Positions 42,821-52,600 of a DNA stretch of 64,000 bases are shown piece by piece. The stretch's first letter is position 1. Every line of letters starts with the position of its first letter. Origin of the DNA: Teredinibacter turnerae T7901 (GTDB lineage Bacteria; Pseudomonadota; Gammaproteobacteria; Pseudomonadales; Cellvibrionaceae); the NCBI RefSeq assembly GCF_000023025.1, contig NC_012997.1, positions 1,348,764-1,412,763 of the forward strand. Direction: 5' to 3'. A program made the translations under genes and the position numbers. Under the pieces are notes generated by a model that worked only from the letters and a program-made list of their open reading frames with translations, had not been told where the DNA came from and ran no database searches.

Positions 42821-45562
42821 ATGACTAGTATCCTTTCCAAGCTCGGGCTTGGGTCAGATGACACCTATGAGTTAAAGCTAAAGCTAGAAGCGGCCAGCGA
42901 TGCAATGGCAGTTATTGAGTTTGACCCATCCGGTAATATTCTATACGCCAACACAAACTTTGCGAGCACCATGGGCTACAGCCCCCAGGAACTCGTTGGT
43001 AAACATCACCGTCTGTTTGTTGAACCGGAGTATGGGAACTCTAACGAATACCGCCAGTTTTGGGAATCCCTTGCTCGAGGTGAGAGGCAGCAGACGCAGT
43101 TTAAACGGTTTGCCCGCAACGGGGATGAGATCTGGATCGATGGGTCATACAACCCGTTAAAAGGCCGCGATGGCCGCGTGTATAAAGTCATCAAGTACGC
43201 GATCAATATTACCGAACAAAAACGCCAGGAAGCTGAAAGCCGAAAGCTTGCAGAGTTGGCGGATGCGCTGAATATTTGTCAGTCGCGGGTGATGTTTGTT
43301 AATGAGCAGCTGGAAGTGATCTACCTCAACAAGGTTATCAAAGAGATGTTCGCCCAGCGCGAGAGTCTGCTGAGCAAAGACGTTCCAGGTTTCAGTGTAT
43401 CCTCCATCATGGGTTTTAATTTGGGTACGCTTTTTTCTTCCGATAGTGAATTGAAACAGCGCTTATCCGGTATTAGTGAAACCTACCGAAAAGATTTTAC
43501 GATTTCTGGCCTGACTTTTGGCTTGATTATTTCACCCTGGAAGGATTCTAGCGGAAAGCGACTCGGGTTGGTGTTGGAGTGGGACGACAAAACAGAACGT
43601 CTCGCACAGGAGTTGAAAGAGAAGCTCCTTGCGGAGGAAAACGCCCGTATTCGTCAATCGCTGGATGTGTGTAATACCTCGGTGATGATGGCGGATGTGG
43701 ATCTCAATATTATTTACATGAATAACGCCGTTCGCAAAATGATGGAGCGGCGGGAGAGCGAGCTGCGAAAAGTACTGCCCAGCTTTAATGCGAGCCAGTT
43801 AATGGGCGCTAATGTGGATCAATTCCATAAAAATCCGCAGCATCAGCGGTCGATGCTCGCAACTTTGAAACAACCCTATAAAACTAGCCTGGATGTAGGT
43901 GAATTGAATTTCAACTTGATCGCAACACCAATACATGACAGCGCAGGTAATCATCTCGGTACCGTTGTTGAATGGGATGACCGAACAGATGCGGTTGCCA
44001 AAGAACGGGTGGAAAAAGCCGAAGCGGAAGAAAATGCCCGGGTGCGGCAAGCACTGGATAATGTGACCACCAATGTGATGATTGCAGACAACGATGCAAA
44101 CATCATCTATATGAATGCGGCTGTCGTAAACATGATGAAAAATGCGGAGTCCGATCTTCGCAAGTCTCTCACCGGCTTCGATGCCAGCAAGCTGATGGGC
44201 GCGAATATGGATATTTTCCATAAAAATCCTGCTCACCAACGAGGCCTCGTAAACAATTTAAAATCCACCTACGAAGGAAAAGCCGAAGTGGGAGGGCGTA
44301 CGTTCACTGTAACGGCAAACCCGGTAACGGTTGACGGTCAGCGCATAGGCACTGTTGTGGAATGGAAGGATCGTACAGAAGAAGTGGCTATTGAACGGGA
44401 GGTGGATGAAATAATCGAGGCCGCATCGTCCGGTGATTTCAGTAAGCACATTGTACTGGATGGAAAAACCGGATTTTTTGAAGTGCTGGCGAAAGGGTTG
44501 AACGACCTTATTAGTACAACCGAAGTCGCGCTGAACGATATTATTCGTATGCTTGGCGCGATGGCTCGCGGAGACCTTTCTGAGCGAATTACTCGGGATT
44601 ATCAAGGTTCCTTTGGTCGGATGAAAGACGATGCGAACGAAACGGCGGATAAACTTACCGATGTTATTAGTAAGTTACGTACTGCCGCTGGTTCTATTAG
44701 CGCTGCGGCAAATGAAATCGCGCAGGGCAATGCGGATCTCAGCCAGCGCACTGAGCAGCAGGCTTCGTCACTGGAAGAAACTGCATCGAGCATGGAGGAG
44801 ATGACCTCTACGGTGAAGCAAAGTGCGGACAACGCGGCGCAGGCAAGTACTTCCGCATTGGATGCGCAAAACAAAGCGCGCACCGGTGGTGAAGTGGTGA
44901 GTCGCGCAGTGAATTCGATGGACGAAATCAACGCAGCAAGTAAACGTATCAGCGATATTATTGGCGTCATCGACGAAATCGCATTCCAGACTAACCTGCT
45001 TGCTTTGAACGCCGCAGTAGAAGCTGCGCGCGCTGGTGAGCAGGGGCGCGGATTTGCGGTAGTCGCGGGTGAGGTACGCAATCTTGCCCAGCGCTCGGCG
45101 GCAGCGGCCAAAGAAATTAAAGACTTGATTCGCGATAGCGTGAAGAAAGTTCAGGATGGTACCGCATTGGTGAACGAATCCGGCACCACTCTGAGTGAGA
45201 TTGTCGCATCGGTGGAAGAAGTTACGTCGATGATGCGGGAAATTGCCGATGCTTCCAAAGAGCAAACCTCGGGTATTGAGCAGGTGAATACAGCAGTAGC
45301 GCAAATGGATGAAATGACCCAGCAGAACGCGGCCTTGGTAGAAGAGGTTTCTGCCGCAGGTGAATCCATGGCGGAGCAGGCTCGCGCCATGAACCAGATT
45401 GTAGATTTCTTCTCGGTAGTGGGTAAAAACGACGAAGCCCGTCAAACGCTGGAGATGCACACCGCGAGAAAACGCCAGGCTGTGAATTCGTCTCGTACGG
45501 CGTCAGCGCCAGCGACTTCATCACGGAGTTCTGCGGCTGACGATGAATGGGAAGACTTTTAA
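42821..45562 (+). CDS. Soluble methyl-accepting chemotaxis protein with four PAS domains
   Basis: A 913-residue receptor with no transmembrane segment, so cytoplasmic. Four PAS domains occupy about residues 15-125, 145-255, 275-390 and 400-510. The third and fourth are close copies ([40 protein letters not shown]). A HAMP-type module ([20 protein letters not shown]) leads into the signalling coiled coil with the hairpin tip [20 protein letters not shown]. The C-terminus is a flexible tail ending EWEDF, like the CheR/CheB-tethering pentapeptide NWETF. The ATG at 42821 follows AAGGA; the earlier ATG at 42740 lacks a good site and homology. The ligand is unknown; PAS may bind heme, flavin or small molecules. 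Confidence 0.9.
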   Translation: MTSILSKLGLGSDDTYELKLKLEAASDAMAVIEFDPSGNILYANTNFASTMGYSPQELVGKHHRLFVEPEYGNSNEYRQFWESLARGERQQTQFKRFARNGDEIWIDGSYNPLKGRDGRVYKVIKYAINITEQKRQEAESRKLAELADALNICQSRVMFVNEQLEVIYLNKVIKEMFAQRESLLSKDVPGFSVSSIMGFNLGTLFSSDSELKQRLSGISETYRKDFTISGLTFGLIISPWKDSSGKRLGLVLEWDDKTERLAQELKEKLLAEENARIRQSLDVCNTSVMMADVDLNIIYMNNAVRKMMERRESELRKVLPSFNASQLMGANVDQFHKNPQHQRSMLATLKQPYKTSLDVGELNFNLIATPIHDSAGNHLGTVVEWDDRTDAVAKERVEKAEAEENARVRQALDNVTTNVMIADNDANIIYMNAAVVNMMKNAESDLRKSLTGFDASKLMGANMDIFHKNPAHQRGLVNNLKSTYEGKAEVGGRTFTVTANPVTVDGQRIGTVVEWKDRTEEVAIEREVDEIIEAASSGDFSKHIVLDGKTGFFEVLAKGLNDLISTTEVALNDIIRMLGAMARGDLSERITRDYQGSFGRMKDDANETADKLTDVISKLRTAAGSISAAANEIAQGNADLSQRTEQQASSLEETASSMEEMTSTVKQSADNAAQASTSALDAQNKARTGGEVVSRAVNSMDEINAASKRISDIIGVIDEIAFQTNLLALNAAVEAARAGEQGRGFAVVAGEVRNLAQRSAAAAKEIKDLIRDSVKKVQDGTALVNESGTTLSEIVASVEEVTSMMREIADASKEQTSGIEQVNTAVAQMDEMTQQNAALVEEVSAAGESMAEQARAMNQIVDFFSVVGKNDEARQTLEMHTARKRQAVNSSRTASAPATSSRSSAADDEWEDF

Positions 45563-45583
45563 CTCGGCGGACGGGTGACCTAA

Positions 45584-46429
45584 GTGTTAGCGACAGCGAG
45601 GGACGAATTTTCCGACAAAGAATTCCCGATGACAGAAAAAAATTTCGGGATGATAAAGGCCATTGCCTATAAGTTGACGGGAATTAGCCTGTCTGATCAC
45701 AAAAAAAATATGGTGTACGGCCGCCTTGCTCGGCGGCTGCGCGCATTGCGACTGAATTCATTCGATCAGTATTGCGCGTTGATAGACCAGGAAAATTGCA
45801 GCGAACATGTGGAGTTTATTAATTCCATCACCACCAATCTAACGTCTTTTTTCCGGGAAAAACATCATTTCGATTTTATGGCTGGGCAACTGTTGCCCCA
45901 GCTTATGCGCAAAAATTTAAAAACCAAGCGCCTTCGGGTGTGGTCTGCTGGGTGCTCAACCGGAGAAGAGCCATACTCGATTGCGATGGTTCTGCGCTCG
46001 TTAGCGTCGCTGTCTGGTTGGGATGTTCGTATTCTCGCGACCGACTTGGATACTAATGTTGTTAACAAAGGCAAGAACGGCGTCTACCCGGTTGACCGGG
46101 CGGAAAATATTCCAGACGAATACCGGCGATTTTTAAAGACGGATAAAAATCACGAGTGGGTAAGAGTTAAAAGCAGCGTGTGCGATTTGATTACGTTTAA
46201 ACAGCTCAACCTGCTCCAAGATTGGCCAATGAAGGGGCCGTTTGACATAATTTTTTGCCGTAACGTAGTTATTTACTTCGACGCTCCCACGCAAAAAAAA
46301 CTATTCGACCGCTATGCCAATATTTTAACTGACGATGGCCATTTGTTTATTGGGCATTCGGAAAATTTGCACAATGTAACCAATCGCTTTCAAGCCCTTG
46401 GTCGAACCATCTACAAAAAGGCCCATTGA
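45584..46429 (+). CDS. cheR: Chemotaxis methyltransferase CheR
   Basis: A 281-residue S-adenosylmethionine-dependent glutamate methyltransferase for receptors. The N-terminal domain (LTGISLSDHKKNMVYGRLAR) binds the receptor. The SAM domain has RVWSAGCSTGEEPYSIAMVL, ILATDLDTNVVNKG and FDIIFCRNVVIYF. The start is uncertain: a GTG at 45584 is used, while an ATG at 45629 would give 266 residues with all conserved parts. It is 21 bases after the receptor gene, whose tail carries a likely CheR-binding motif. Confidence 0.93.
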   Translation: MLATARDEFSDKEFPMTEKNFGMIKAIAYKLTGISLSDHKKNMVYGRLARRLRALRLNSFDQYCALIDQENCSEHVEFINSITTNLTSFFREKHHFDFMAGQLLPQLMRKNLKTKRLRVWSAGCSTGEEPYSIAMVLRSLASLSGWDVRILATDLDTNVVNKGKNGVYPVDRAENIPDEYRRFLKTDKNHEWVRVKSSVCDLITFKQLNLLQDWPMKGPFDIIFCRNVVIYFDAPTQKKLFDRYANILTDDGHLFIGHSENLHNVTNRFQALGRTIYKKAH

Positions 46430-46454
46430 GCCGTCCAGAGGAGCTTAAAGCCCA

Positions 46455-47096
46455 GTGTTCAGTTCAGATTACAAACCCGAAAGACCGCTTAAAGGGTTTG
46501 AACATATTAATCGCTATTGGGATAAGCGAATGAACACCGCTGCAGCAAAAATTTTGCCGGGTGAATGTTATGTGAGTCGAACCGGCGAAATGATTGTTAC
46601 GGTATTGGGATCTTGTATTTCGGCGTGTATTAGAGATCGGGTGATTGGCATCGGTGGTATGAACCACTTTATGTTGCCGGTGGCGTCCAGCGATTCCATG
46701 ATTACACGCCCAAACGCTGTGAACAAAGAGCTGTGTTATGGCAACTGGGCGATGGAGTATTTGATTAATGCCATATTAAAACAAGGTGGCAAGCGCGAAC
46801 GGCTCGAAGTGAAAGTGTTCGGCGGTGGCCGGGTTCTTACCTGTATGACAAATATCGACGTCGGCAAGCGCAATATCGATTTCTTGTTGAATTATCTGGA
46901 GCGGGATGGTTTAGCCATTGCTGCGCAAGATCTGGGGCATGATTACCCCAGAAAAGTACTCTATTTTCCAGATACGGGCGCCGTGAAACTGAAAAAGTTA
47001 CGCACACGAGCAAATACCACTATTGAGCGACGTGAGAAGGCGTATCTGGATTCTATGGTGTCCAAACCCGCAGAGGGCGATATCGAACTGTTTTAA
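46455..47096 (+). CDS. cheD: Chemoreceptor glutamine deamidase CheD
   Basis: A 213-residue deamidase converting receptor glutamines to methylatable glutamates. The active-site block reads MIVTVLGSCISACIRDRVIG with the catalytic cysteine, followed by IGGMNHFMLP with the histidine and VKVFGGGRVLTCM. It uses a GTG start behind GAGGAG. CheD next to CheR and CheB in one cluster indicates full receptor adaptation for the neighbouring soluble receptor. Confidence 0.94.
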   Translation: MFSSDYKPERPLKGFEHINRYWDKRMNTAAAKILPGECYVSRTGEMIVTVLGSCISACIRDRVIGIGGMNHFMLPVASSDSMITRPNAVNKELCYGNWAMEYLINAILKQGGKRERLEVKVFGGGRVLTCMTNIDVGKRNIDFLLNYLERDGLAIAAQDLGHDYPRKVLYFPDTGAVKLKKLRTRANTTIERREKAYLDSMVSKPAEGDIELF

Positions 47097-47172
47097 CTGG
47101 CAGTTTACTGTTTTACCCTTAGGGCGGTCGTATTTTGCTTAAGTAAGTGTGATAAAGGTGGAGAGAATATTT

Positions 47173-48237
47173 GTGGCTAAACGTGGGCCGGTAAAAGTTC
47201 TGATTATCGACGACTCCGCACTCGTACGTGCACTTCTTTCTGAGATTTTGTCGGGGCATGAAAATATCGATGTTGTGGGCAGCGCATCTGATCCTTACGA
47301 AGCGCGAGAAATGATCAAGCAGCTTAACCCGGATGTACTCACGCTAGATATAGAAATGCCACGCATGAACGGCATAGCTTTCCTCAAAAACCTGATGCGT
47401 TTGCGGCCAATGCCCGTGGTTATGATTTCCACTCTCACCCAGCAGGGCGCCCCTGCCACCCTGGAAGCTCTTGAATTAGGCGCTGTTGACTTTGTTCCTA
47501 AACCTAAGACTGAAGGCGCTGTGGCGCTTGAAAAATACAGTGAAGAAATTATTGAAAAAGTGCTTTGTGCCGCGCGGGCTAACGTAGCGCCTCGTATAGA
47601 GGAGAAAAAAGCACAAACTCCAGATTCGGCCGTCGCGACGGCGCTCACCTATGGCAAAACGTTAAAACCCGGTTTTTTGTGTGCCATTGGGGCGTCTACC
47701 GGTGGCACAGAGGCGATTAAAGATGTGGTGAAATCGCTGCCCGCCAATTCACCCGCCGTGGTTATCGCGCAGCATATTCCCGCGGTATTCAGTTCGTCCT
47801 TTGCGAAGCGTGTAGATACGCTTTCGGCTGTACATGTTTACGAAGCCGAAAATAATCAAAAAATTGAACCTGGTTCCGTTTATATCGCCCCGGGTGATGC
47901 ACATTTACGTGTGATAGAGCGCCAGGGCAGCTATATTTGTCAACTTGGTACGGATGATCTTATCAACCGTCACCGCCCCTCTGTAGAGGCGCTTTTTGAC
48001 TCGGTGACCAAACATGTGGGCGCCAAAGCCATGGGCGTGATACTAACCGGTATGGGTGCGGATGGGGCAGCGGCTTTGTTGCGCATGAAGCAGGCAGGTT
48101 GTGTGACAGTTGCACAGGATGAAGCAACAAGCGTGGTTTGGGGGATGCCTGGCGCAGCAGTAAAATTAGGTGCCGCAGACCAGGTTTTACCGCTGGATAA
48201 GATAACACGGTATATACTTACAAGAGCTTATCAGTAA
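47173..48237 (+). CDS. cheB: Chemotaxis response regulator methylesterase CheB
   Basis: A 354-residue receiver plus methylesterase. The receiver has VLIIDDSALVRALLSEIL, the phospho-site in DVLTLDIEMPRMNGI and VDFVPKPKTEG. The esterase triad is serine in AIGASTGGTEAIKDV, histidine in VIAQHIPAVFSSSF and aspartate in GMGADGAAALLRMK. The GTG at 47173 behind GGTGGAGAG is preferred to the GTG at 47149, which would add 8 residues. Confidence 0.95.
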   Translation: MAKRGPVKVLIIDDSALVRALLSEILSGHENIDVVGSASDPYEAREMIKQLNPDVLTLDIEMPRMNGIAFLKNLMRLRPMPVVMISTLTQQGAPATLEALELGAVDFVPKPKTEGAVALEKYSEEIIEKVLCAARANVAPRIEEKKAQTPDSAVATALTYGKTLKPGFLCAIGASTGGTEAIKDVVKSLPANSPAVVIAQHIPAVFSSSFAKRVDTLSAVHVYEAENNQKIEPGSVYIAPGDAHLRVIERQGSYICQLGTDDLINRHRPSVEALFDSVTKHVGAKAMGVILTGMGADGAAALLRMKQAGCVTVAQDEATSVVWGMPGAAVKLGAADQVLPLDKITRYILTRAYQ

Positions 48238-48311
48238 AACGTTGGTTGAAGGGCTTTCGCTCGGTGATGTTGGGCAAGGTACCAGAGACAGGAAAAACAA
48301 GAGACTGCGAC

Positions 48312-48620
48312 ATGGCAATAACTTCAGATGTTTCCAATGATGGAAAAATATTGAAAATCTCTATCGACGGGCGTTTCGATGCATCGTCCCTTGACGATTT
48401 CCGGCGGGCTTATGAGGAAGTGGATTCCAATTCATTGGAGTCATATTGTGTCGATTTAAAGGACACCGTTCATCTGGATAGTTCCGCACTGGGGATGTTA
48501 TTAGTCTTACGGGATTTTGCTGGCGGCGATAACGCCAATATTGTCATCAATAATTGCAGCCCAGAGGTGAAGAAAATATTCGCTATCTCCAGTTTCGAAC
48601 AGCTATTTACAATTCAGTAG
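48312..48620 (+). CDS. hsbA: STAS anti-anti-sigma-type factor, HsbA-like
   Basis: A 102-residue STAS protein (KILKISIDGRFDASSLDDFR). The phosphorylatable site lies at Ser57/58 in VHLDSSALGMLLVLRD. In Pseudomonas, HsbA is switched by HsbR phosphorylation between an anti-sigma partner (FlgM) and a diguanylate cyclase partner. The hsbR and hptB genes follow directly, as in that system. The in-frame ATG at 48246 would add 22 unrelated residues; the ATG at 48312 starts the domain. Confidence 0.85.
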   Translation: MAITSDVSNDGKILKISIDGRFDASSLDDFRRAYEEVDSNSLESYCVDLKDTVHLDSSALGMLLVLRDFAGGDNANIVINNCSPEVKKIFAISSFEQLFTIQ

Positions 48621-48719
48621 TGGTAGGTTCGAGCGCTCCCGGAGACGTAAGTTGCGACGCGACTTGGGCTTCGCCATTGGCAGTCGACGCGGAAGCTTCA
48701 TTTTTTAAGGCGGTGATAC

Positions 48720-50441
48720 GTGTCAGAAGAGAGTGAAAGCCCACTCAACATACTTATTGCAGAAGATTCTGCCGCAGATCGCCTAATATTAGAGTCTATT
48801 TTCGCGCGCGCCGGATACGTGCCTACCCTCGTGGAGAACGGCGCTCAAGCCGTCGAATCTTTCCAAGCCTCCAAGCCCGATCTCATATTTTTAGATGTAC
48901 TGATGCCCGTAATGGGGGGCATTGAAGCGGCACGTAAAATTCGTGCGCTCGCGGGCGACGAATTTATTCCGATCGTGTTTCTGACTTCGCTATCCGGTGA
49001 AGAATCCCTGGTGGAGTGTATTGAGTCCGGCGGCGACGACTTTTTACCCAAGCCCTATAATCCGGTTGTTTTACAATCAAAAGTAAAAGCATTTTCCCGT
49101 ATGCGGGATATGCATAAAACCCTGGCCCACCAAAAATCTGTAATCGAGCTTCACAACCAGCATCTTATCCAAGAGCAGACGGTTGCTAAGCAGGTATACG
49201 ACAAAATTGCCCATTCGGGCTGCCTCGACCTCGATATTATTCGTTCCTATATGTCGCCGTTATCTGTGTTTAATGGGGACGTGCTCGTTGCGGAGGTAAG
49301 CCCCAGTGGTAGTGTAATGATTTTACTGGGTGACTTTACGGGGCACGGGCTGCCGGCGGCGATTGGTTCTATGCCGCTGGCGTCAACGTTCTACGGTATG
49401 GTGCGCAAAGGGTTTTCCCTTCCGGACATCATGAAGGAGATCAATGCAAAGTTGCATCAGATATTACCGGTTGGTTTTTTTTGCTGTGCAACCTGCATCG
49501 ATATTCATATTCAAAAACGCCGTATGCGCATCTGGAATGGCGGCTTGCCCGAAAGCTATTTATACCGCGCCAAAACCCACAGTTACGAATTGTTGCAATC
49601 CAAAAATCTCCCACTGGGGGTTCTCGCGGAGCAGGATTTCGAAAAATCGACGCGTCGCATTCCGCTGGATATTGGCGACCGGTTTTTCATGTGGTCCGAT
49701 GGTATCGTTGAAGCGCGCGATCGAACCGGCAGTATGTTTGGTGAGGAACGCCTCAAGCAGTTGATGCATCGACATATGGGCTTGCCAGTGCTGTTTGATG
49801 AGATTCTGCGCGAAGTGCATGGGCATATTGGCGAAACAGATAAAGACGACGATATTTCGCTGGTAGAGGTGTGTGTTGCTGATGTGGAAATTGGCCTCCC
49901 CGAGGAGGATGTTCACACCCATGTGAAAAGCCGTTTGGTCGACTGGTCGATGGCATTTACGATTGCCTCGACCAGTCTAAAAGAGTTCGATCCTCTGCCG
50001 CTTCTGGTGAATATTATTTCGGAGGTGCCGGGGTTAAAAGATCGCAGTACAACTTTGTACACTGTATTGTCTGAACTCTACGCAAATGCTCTTGAGCATG
50101 GAGTGTTAGGCTTGGAATCGCGCCTTAAAGACACCCCAGCCGGTTTTACTGAGTTCTATCGATTGCGTCGTCAGAGGCTGTCTGAGTTGGCAGAAGGATT
50201 CGTGAGTTTCGATCTGGAACACCACGCCGCGCCACATGGTGGAATGCTGACCATTCGTGTGAGAGACAGCGGTAAAGGGTTCGAACCTGGCAAGCGCGCC
50301 GAAAAAACGAAAGACAAACCGGATTATTTCGGCCGCGGTCTGTCGCTGCTCACATCAATCTGCGAAAATCTCACTATTCATCCCCCCGGCAATGATATCG
50401 AAGTGAATTTCCGCTGGACTTACGACGACGGTCACGATTAA
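48720..50441 (+). CDS. hsbR: HsbR-like response regulator: receiver, PP2C phosphatase, HPK-like kinase
   Basis: A 573-residue three-domain switch. The receiver (ILIAEDSAADRLILESIFAR, phospho-site in LIFLDVLMPVMGGIEA) is followed by a SpoIIE/RsbU-type PP2C phosphatase (VMILLGDFTGHGLPAAIGSM, and DRFFMWSDGIVEARDRTG) and a RsbW-type GHKL kinase domain (LSELYANALEHGVLG, VRDSGKGFEPG, FGRGLSLLTSICENL). It would phosphorylate or dephosphorylate HsbA according to its own phosphorylation by HptB. It has a GTG start and its stop overlaps the hptB start as TAATG. Confidence 0.9.
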   Translation: MSEESESPLNILIAEDSAADRLILESIFARAGYVPTLVENGAQAVESFQASKPDLIFLDVLMPVMGGIEAARKIRALAGDEFIPIVFLTSLSGEESLVECIESGGDDFLPKPYNPVVLQSKVKAFSRMRDMHKTLAHQKSVIELHNQHLIQEQTVAKQVYDKIAHSGCLDLDIIRSYMSPLSVFNGDVLVAEVSPSGSVMILLGDFTGHGLPAAIGSMPLASTFYGMVRKGFSLPDIMKEINAKLHQILPVGFFCCATCIDIHIQKRRMRIWNGGLPESYLYRAKTHSYELLQSKNLPLGVLAEQDFEKSTRRIPLDIGDRFFMWSDGIVEARDRTGSMFGEERLKQLMHRHMGLPVLFDEILREVHGHIGETDKDDDISLVEVCVADVEIGLPEEDVHTHVKSRLVDWSMAFTIASTSLKEFDPLPLLVNIISEVPGLKDRSTTLYTVLSELYANALEHGVLGLESRLKDTPAGFTEFYRLRRQRLSELAEGFVSFDLEHHAAPHGGMLTIRVRDSGKGFEPGKRAEKTKDKPDYFGRGLSLLTSICENLTIHPPGNDIEVNFRWTYDDGHD

Positions 50442-50785
50442 TGCAGAATAACGTAGTGCTGGACACCGCGATGCTTGCCAGTTTGCGCGAGCTCCTGGCA
50501 GACAAATTTGTCGAGCTGGTAACAACCTATAATCGCGATTGCGCGTTGCGGATAGATGCTATACGCAGCGCGCTGTTGACGCCTGAGTTCTCCGTTATTA
50601 ATCACGAAGCCCACGGTATAAAAGGCAGTAGCCGCAATATCGGTGCGAATTCTTTGGCCGATTTGTGTGAGAAACTTGAGCAGAAAGCGCGCGCGCAGGA
50701 CCCAGCCGGCATGGAGCAACTTTTTACCGCTATTGAGCAAGATTTTGCCGTTGTTTCCGCTGAGCTAACCCAACTTATCGCCTGA
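50441..50785 (+). CDS. hptB: Histidine phosphotransfer protein HptB-like
   Basis: A 114-residue Hpt domain. The phospho-histidine is in FSVINHEAHGIKGSSRNIGA, with conserved glycine and serine following. In Pseudomonas, HptB receives phosphate from hybrid kinases and passes it to HsbR. It shares one base with the hsbR stop (TAATG), indicating translational coupling. No hybrid kinase is encoded in the window, so its input is elsewhere. Confidence 0.87.
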   Translation: MQNNVVLDTAMLASLRELLADKFVELVTTYNRDCALRIDAIRSALLTPEFSVINHEAHGIKGSSRNIGANSLADLCEKLEQKARAQDPAGMEQLFTAIEQDFAVVSAELTQLIA

Positions 50786-50874
50786 TTACTACGTTAACCT
50801 GGCCCCTTTGTATATGGCACAGGCTTTGCTCTACCGAGTAATGTCTGACTAAGCCCTACATGAAGGTGTGGCTA

Positions 50875-52185
50875 ATGCAATCTCTACTCGAAAGCGCTTC
50901 CTCGCTCGACACTGTATCTACTCAAAAGCACGCGGCTAAAAAGCTGGATTCCTTTGCGTCCACAGACGGTCGCGATACTTTTCGGCACGCGCTCGATCAG
51001 GAGCGTAAAGCACAAGCGCAAGCGGATAGCCGGAGTGAGGAAAAAGCCGATCGTGCGCAAGACGTGCGCTCATCGGCAAAAAAAGAGGAGCCGGCTGAAG
51101 CGGCCGCTGAGATTCCGTTAGCAGGCGATAGCGCAGGCCAAACTGAAACGCAAGAACGCGAGAGTATAACGGCAACCCAGGAAGCGCTGGGCTCCAACTC
51201 AGACACCGCTGCGTCGTTAGAGCAGGCTCCTATAAAGGCCGAAGCCAATAGTGGTATTGCCGATGGTGCGGTTGAGAGCGATGCCGCATTGTTGTCGGCT
51301 GAACACCCGGCGAAAGATTCGGCAATGCCCGCATCTGGAATAGAAGTGTCTTCCTCTCAAATTGTTGCCAGCAATATTCATTCAAGTGGTCGCGGCACGG
51401 CCTCGCCACTAACACCGTCTGGCGGAGTAACTTCTGCTGCTACAGTGTCCGCCGCGAACGGGGCAAATGCGGCATCCCTTACCGACGTATCAAGCCTTCA
51501 GAGCGAGCCACTAAAATCCGCTGACCCGCAGCTAAGCACCGATCTCGCCGGCAGCAAATTGTCTGGTTTGGTTGCGAGCAGCCCGGCTACAAAAATGCTG
51601 ACTGCCGAGACTTTTTCCCGATTGTCTGGAGACGGAGAAATAAAAGAGTTTGCCGAGGTGATGGCTAACGCGTCCGGACACACACAAACTGCAGCTTCCG
51701 CCGCAAAAGCGGAGCTTTTTCCCTACGCGCTGGCCCAGGGGACCGATAAAATCCCGGTGACCATTCGCTTTGGCCAAACCGCATGGGCGGGTCAAGTGGC
51801 TGAGCGCACCGCAATGATGGTCGCGCAAAATTTGAGTTCGGCGGAATTGCAACTTGATCCACCGGAGCTGGGCCCGCTGCAGGTGAAGGTTTCTGTTCAC
51901 AACGACCAGGCAACGGTGACTTTTGTTTCTGCAAACGCCCAGGTGCGAGAAGCGCTTGACCAGTCGGCGAACCGGTTGCGCGATATGCTCGCTCAGCAGG
52001 GAGTCGCACTGGGTGATGTGAACGTTTCAGATCACCCATCGCAGCAGTCTGGCCACCAGCAATCACAGGACGGTGAAACCCACCACGCACGCGGAGCCGG
52101 TTCGGGTATTGATTTGCTCGACGGGGAAGATGCTGCTCCGGTCACTGTCTGGGCTGCGCCCACTGGGGTGGACTATTACGCCTAG
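50875..52185 (+). CDS. fliK: Flagellar hook-length control protein FliK
   Basis: A 436-residue exported molecular ruler. The first 280 residues are Ala/Ser/Glu-rich and disordered. The globular C-terminal FliK domain (about 285-385) has VTIRFGQTAWAGQVAERTAM, the signature SSAELQLDPPELGPLQVKVS and VREALDQSANRLRDMLAQQG. The ATG at 50875 lies behind AAGGTG; the ATG at 50860 is an alternative adding 5 residues. A 13-bp tandem duplication covers the stop codon. It lies directly after hptB and before the fliL promoter. Confidence 0.93.
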   Translation: MQSLLESASSLDTVSTQKHAAKKLDSFASTDGRDTFRHALDQERKAQAQADSRSEEKADRAQDVRSSAKKEEPAEAAAEIPLAGDSAGQTETQERESITATQEALGSNSDTAASLEQAPIKAEANSGIADGAVESDAALLSAEHPAKDSAMPASGIEVSSSQIVASNIHSSGRGTASPLTPSGGVTSAATVSAANGANAASLTDVSSLQSEPLKSADPQLSTDLAGSKLSGLVASSPATKMLTAETFSRLSGDGEIKEFAEVMANASGHTQTAASAAKAELFPYALAQGTDKIPVTIRFGQTAWAGQVAERTAMMVAQNLSSAELQLDPPELGPLQVKVSVHNDQATVTFVSANAQVREALDQSANRLRDMLAQQGVALGDVNVSDHPSQQSGHQQSQDGETHHARGAGSGIDLLDGEDAAPVTVWAAPTGVDYYA

Positions 52186-52203
52186 TTAAGACGCCTAGTT
52201 AAG
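52178..52203 (+). repeat. 13-bp tandem duplication over the fliK stop codon
   Basis: ACGCCTAGTTAAG occurs twice head to tail. The first copy contains the fliK TAG stop; a further partial ACGCG follows. Confidence 0.8.
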
Positions 52204-52545
52204 ACGCGAAGCGAAGACAGAACATTTCTTAAAATACCGCGCTGAGAAATTTTTAATACTTATTCCGAACCTCATCCGTTTCAGCAGACGGCGGTAATTG
52301 GCCGCTGCTGGCTATTTCTACTCGCGCCAAATTTCTGACAGCAAAGCAGGCGTACCCAGATTCGACTAACCTTAGGTTGCGACAATTGTTGCAGAGTGAG
52401 GTCTTGCCCGAACATTTTCGTCTTGCGCTTAAGCGCTGGAACGCGTGTGGGACCTTATGATTTGCGGGGCCATACTGTGTCGTTGTTGGTTAAGGTTCAG
52501 TGACTAGCGGCGCTCGATAAATGCACATGTATGCCTTCAGTCGTT
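52204..52545 (+). other. Gene-free region between fliK and the fliL promoter
   Basis: About 340 bases with no coding frame, RNA gene or clear terminator. The sigma-54 promoter of fliL follows directly. Confidence 0.5.
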
Positions 52546-52562
52546 TGGCATATGTATTGCTC
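52546..52562 (+). promoter_or_regulatory. fliL: Sigma-54 promoter of fliLMNOPQR-flhB
   Basis: TGGCATATGTATTGCTC has GG at 52547-52548, 10 bases, and GC at 52559-52560, with a perfect TTGC -12. It lies 41 bases before the fliL start. Confidence 0.9.
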
Positions 52563-52600
52563 TTTACCCTAAATTCAACAGAGGTAGTCGGAAGTTTGAC

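Noticed and set aside
44768-45460. Leftward 230-codon open frame inside the receptor gene
   Set aside because: It is antisense to the coiled-coil signalling domain, with no ribosome site.
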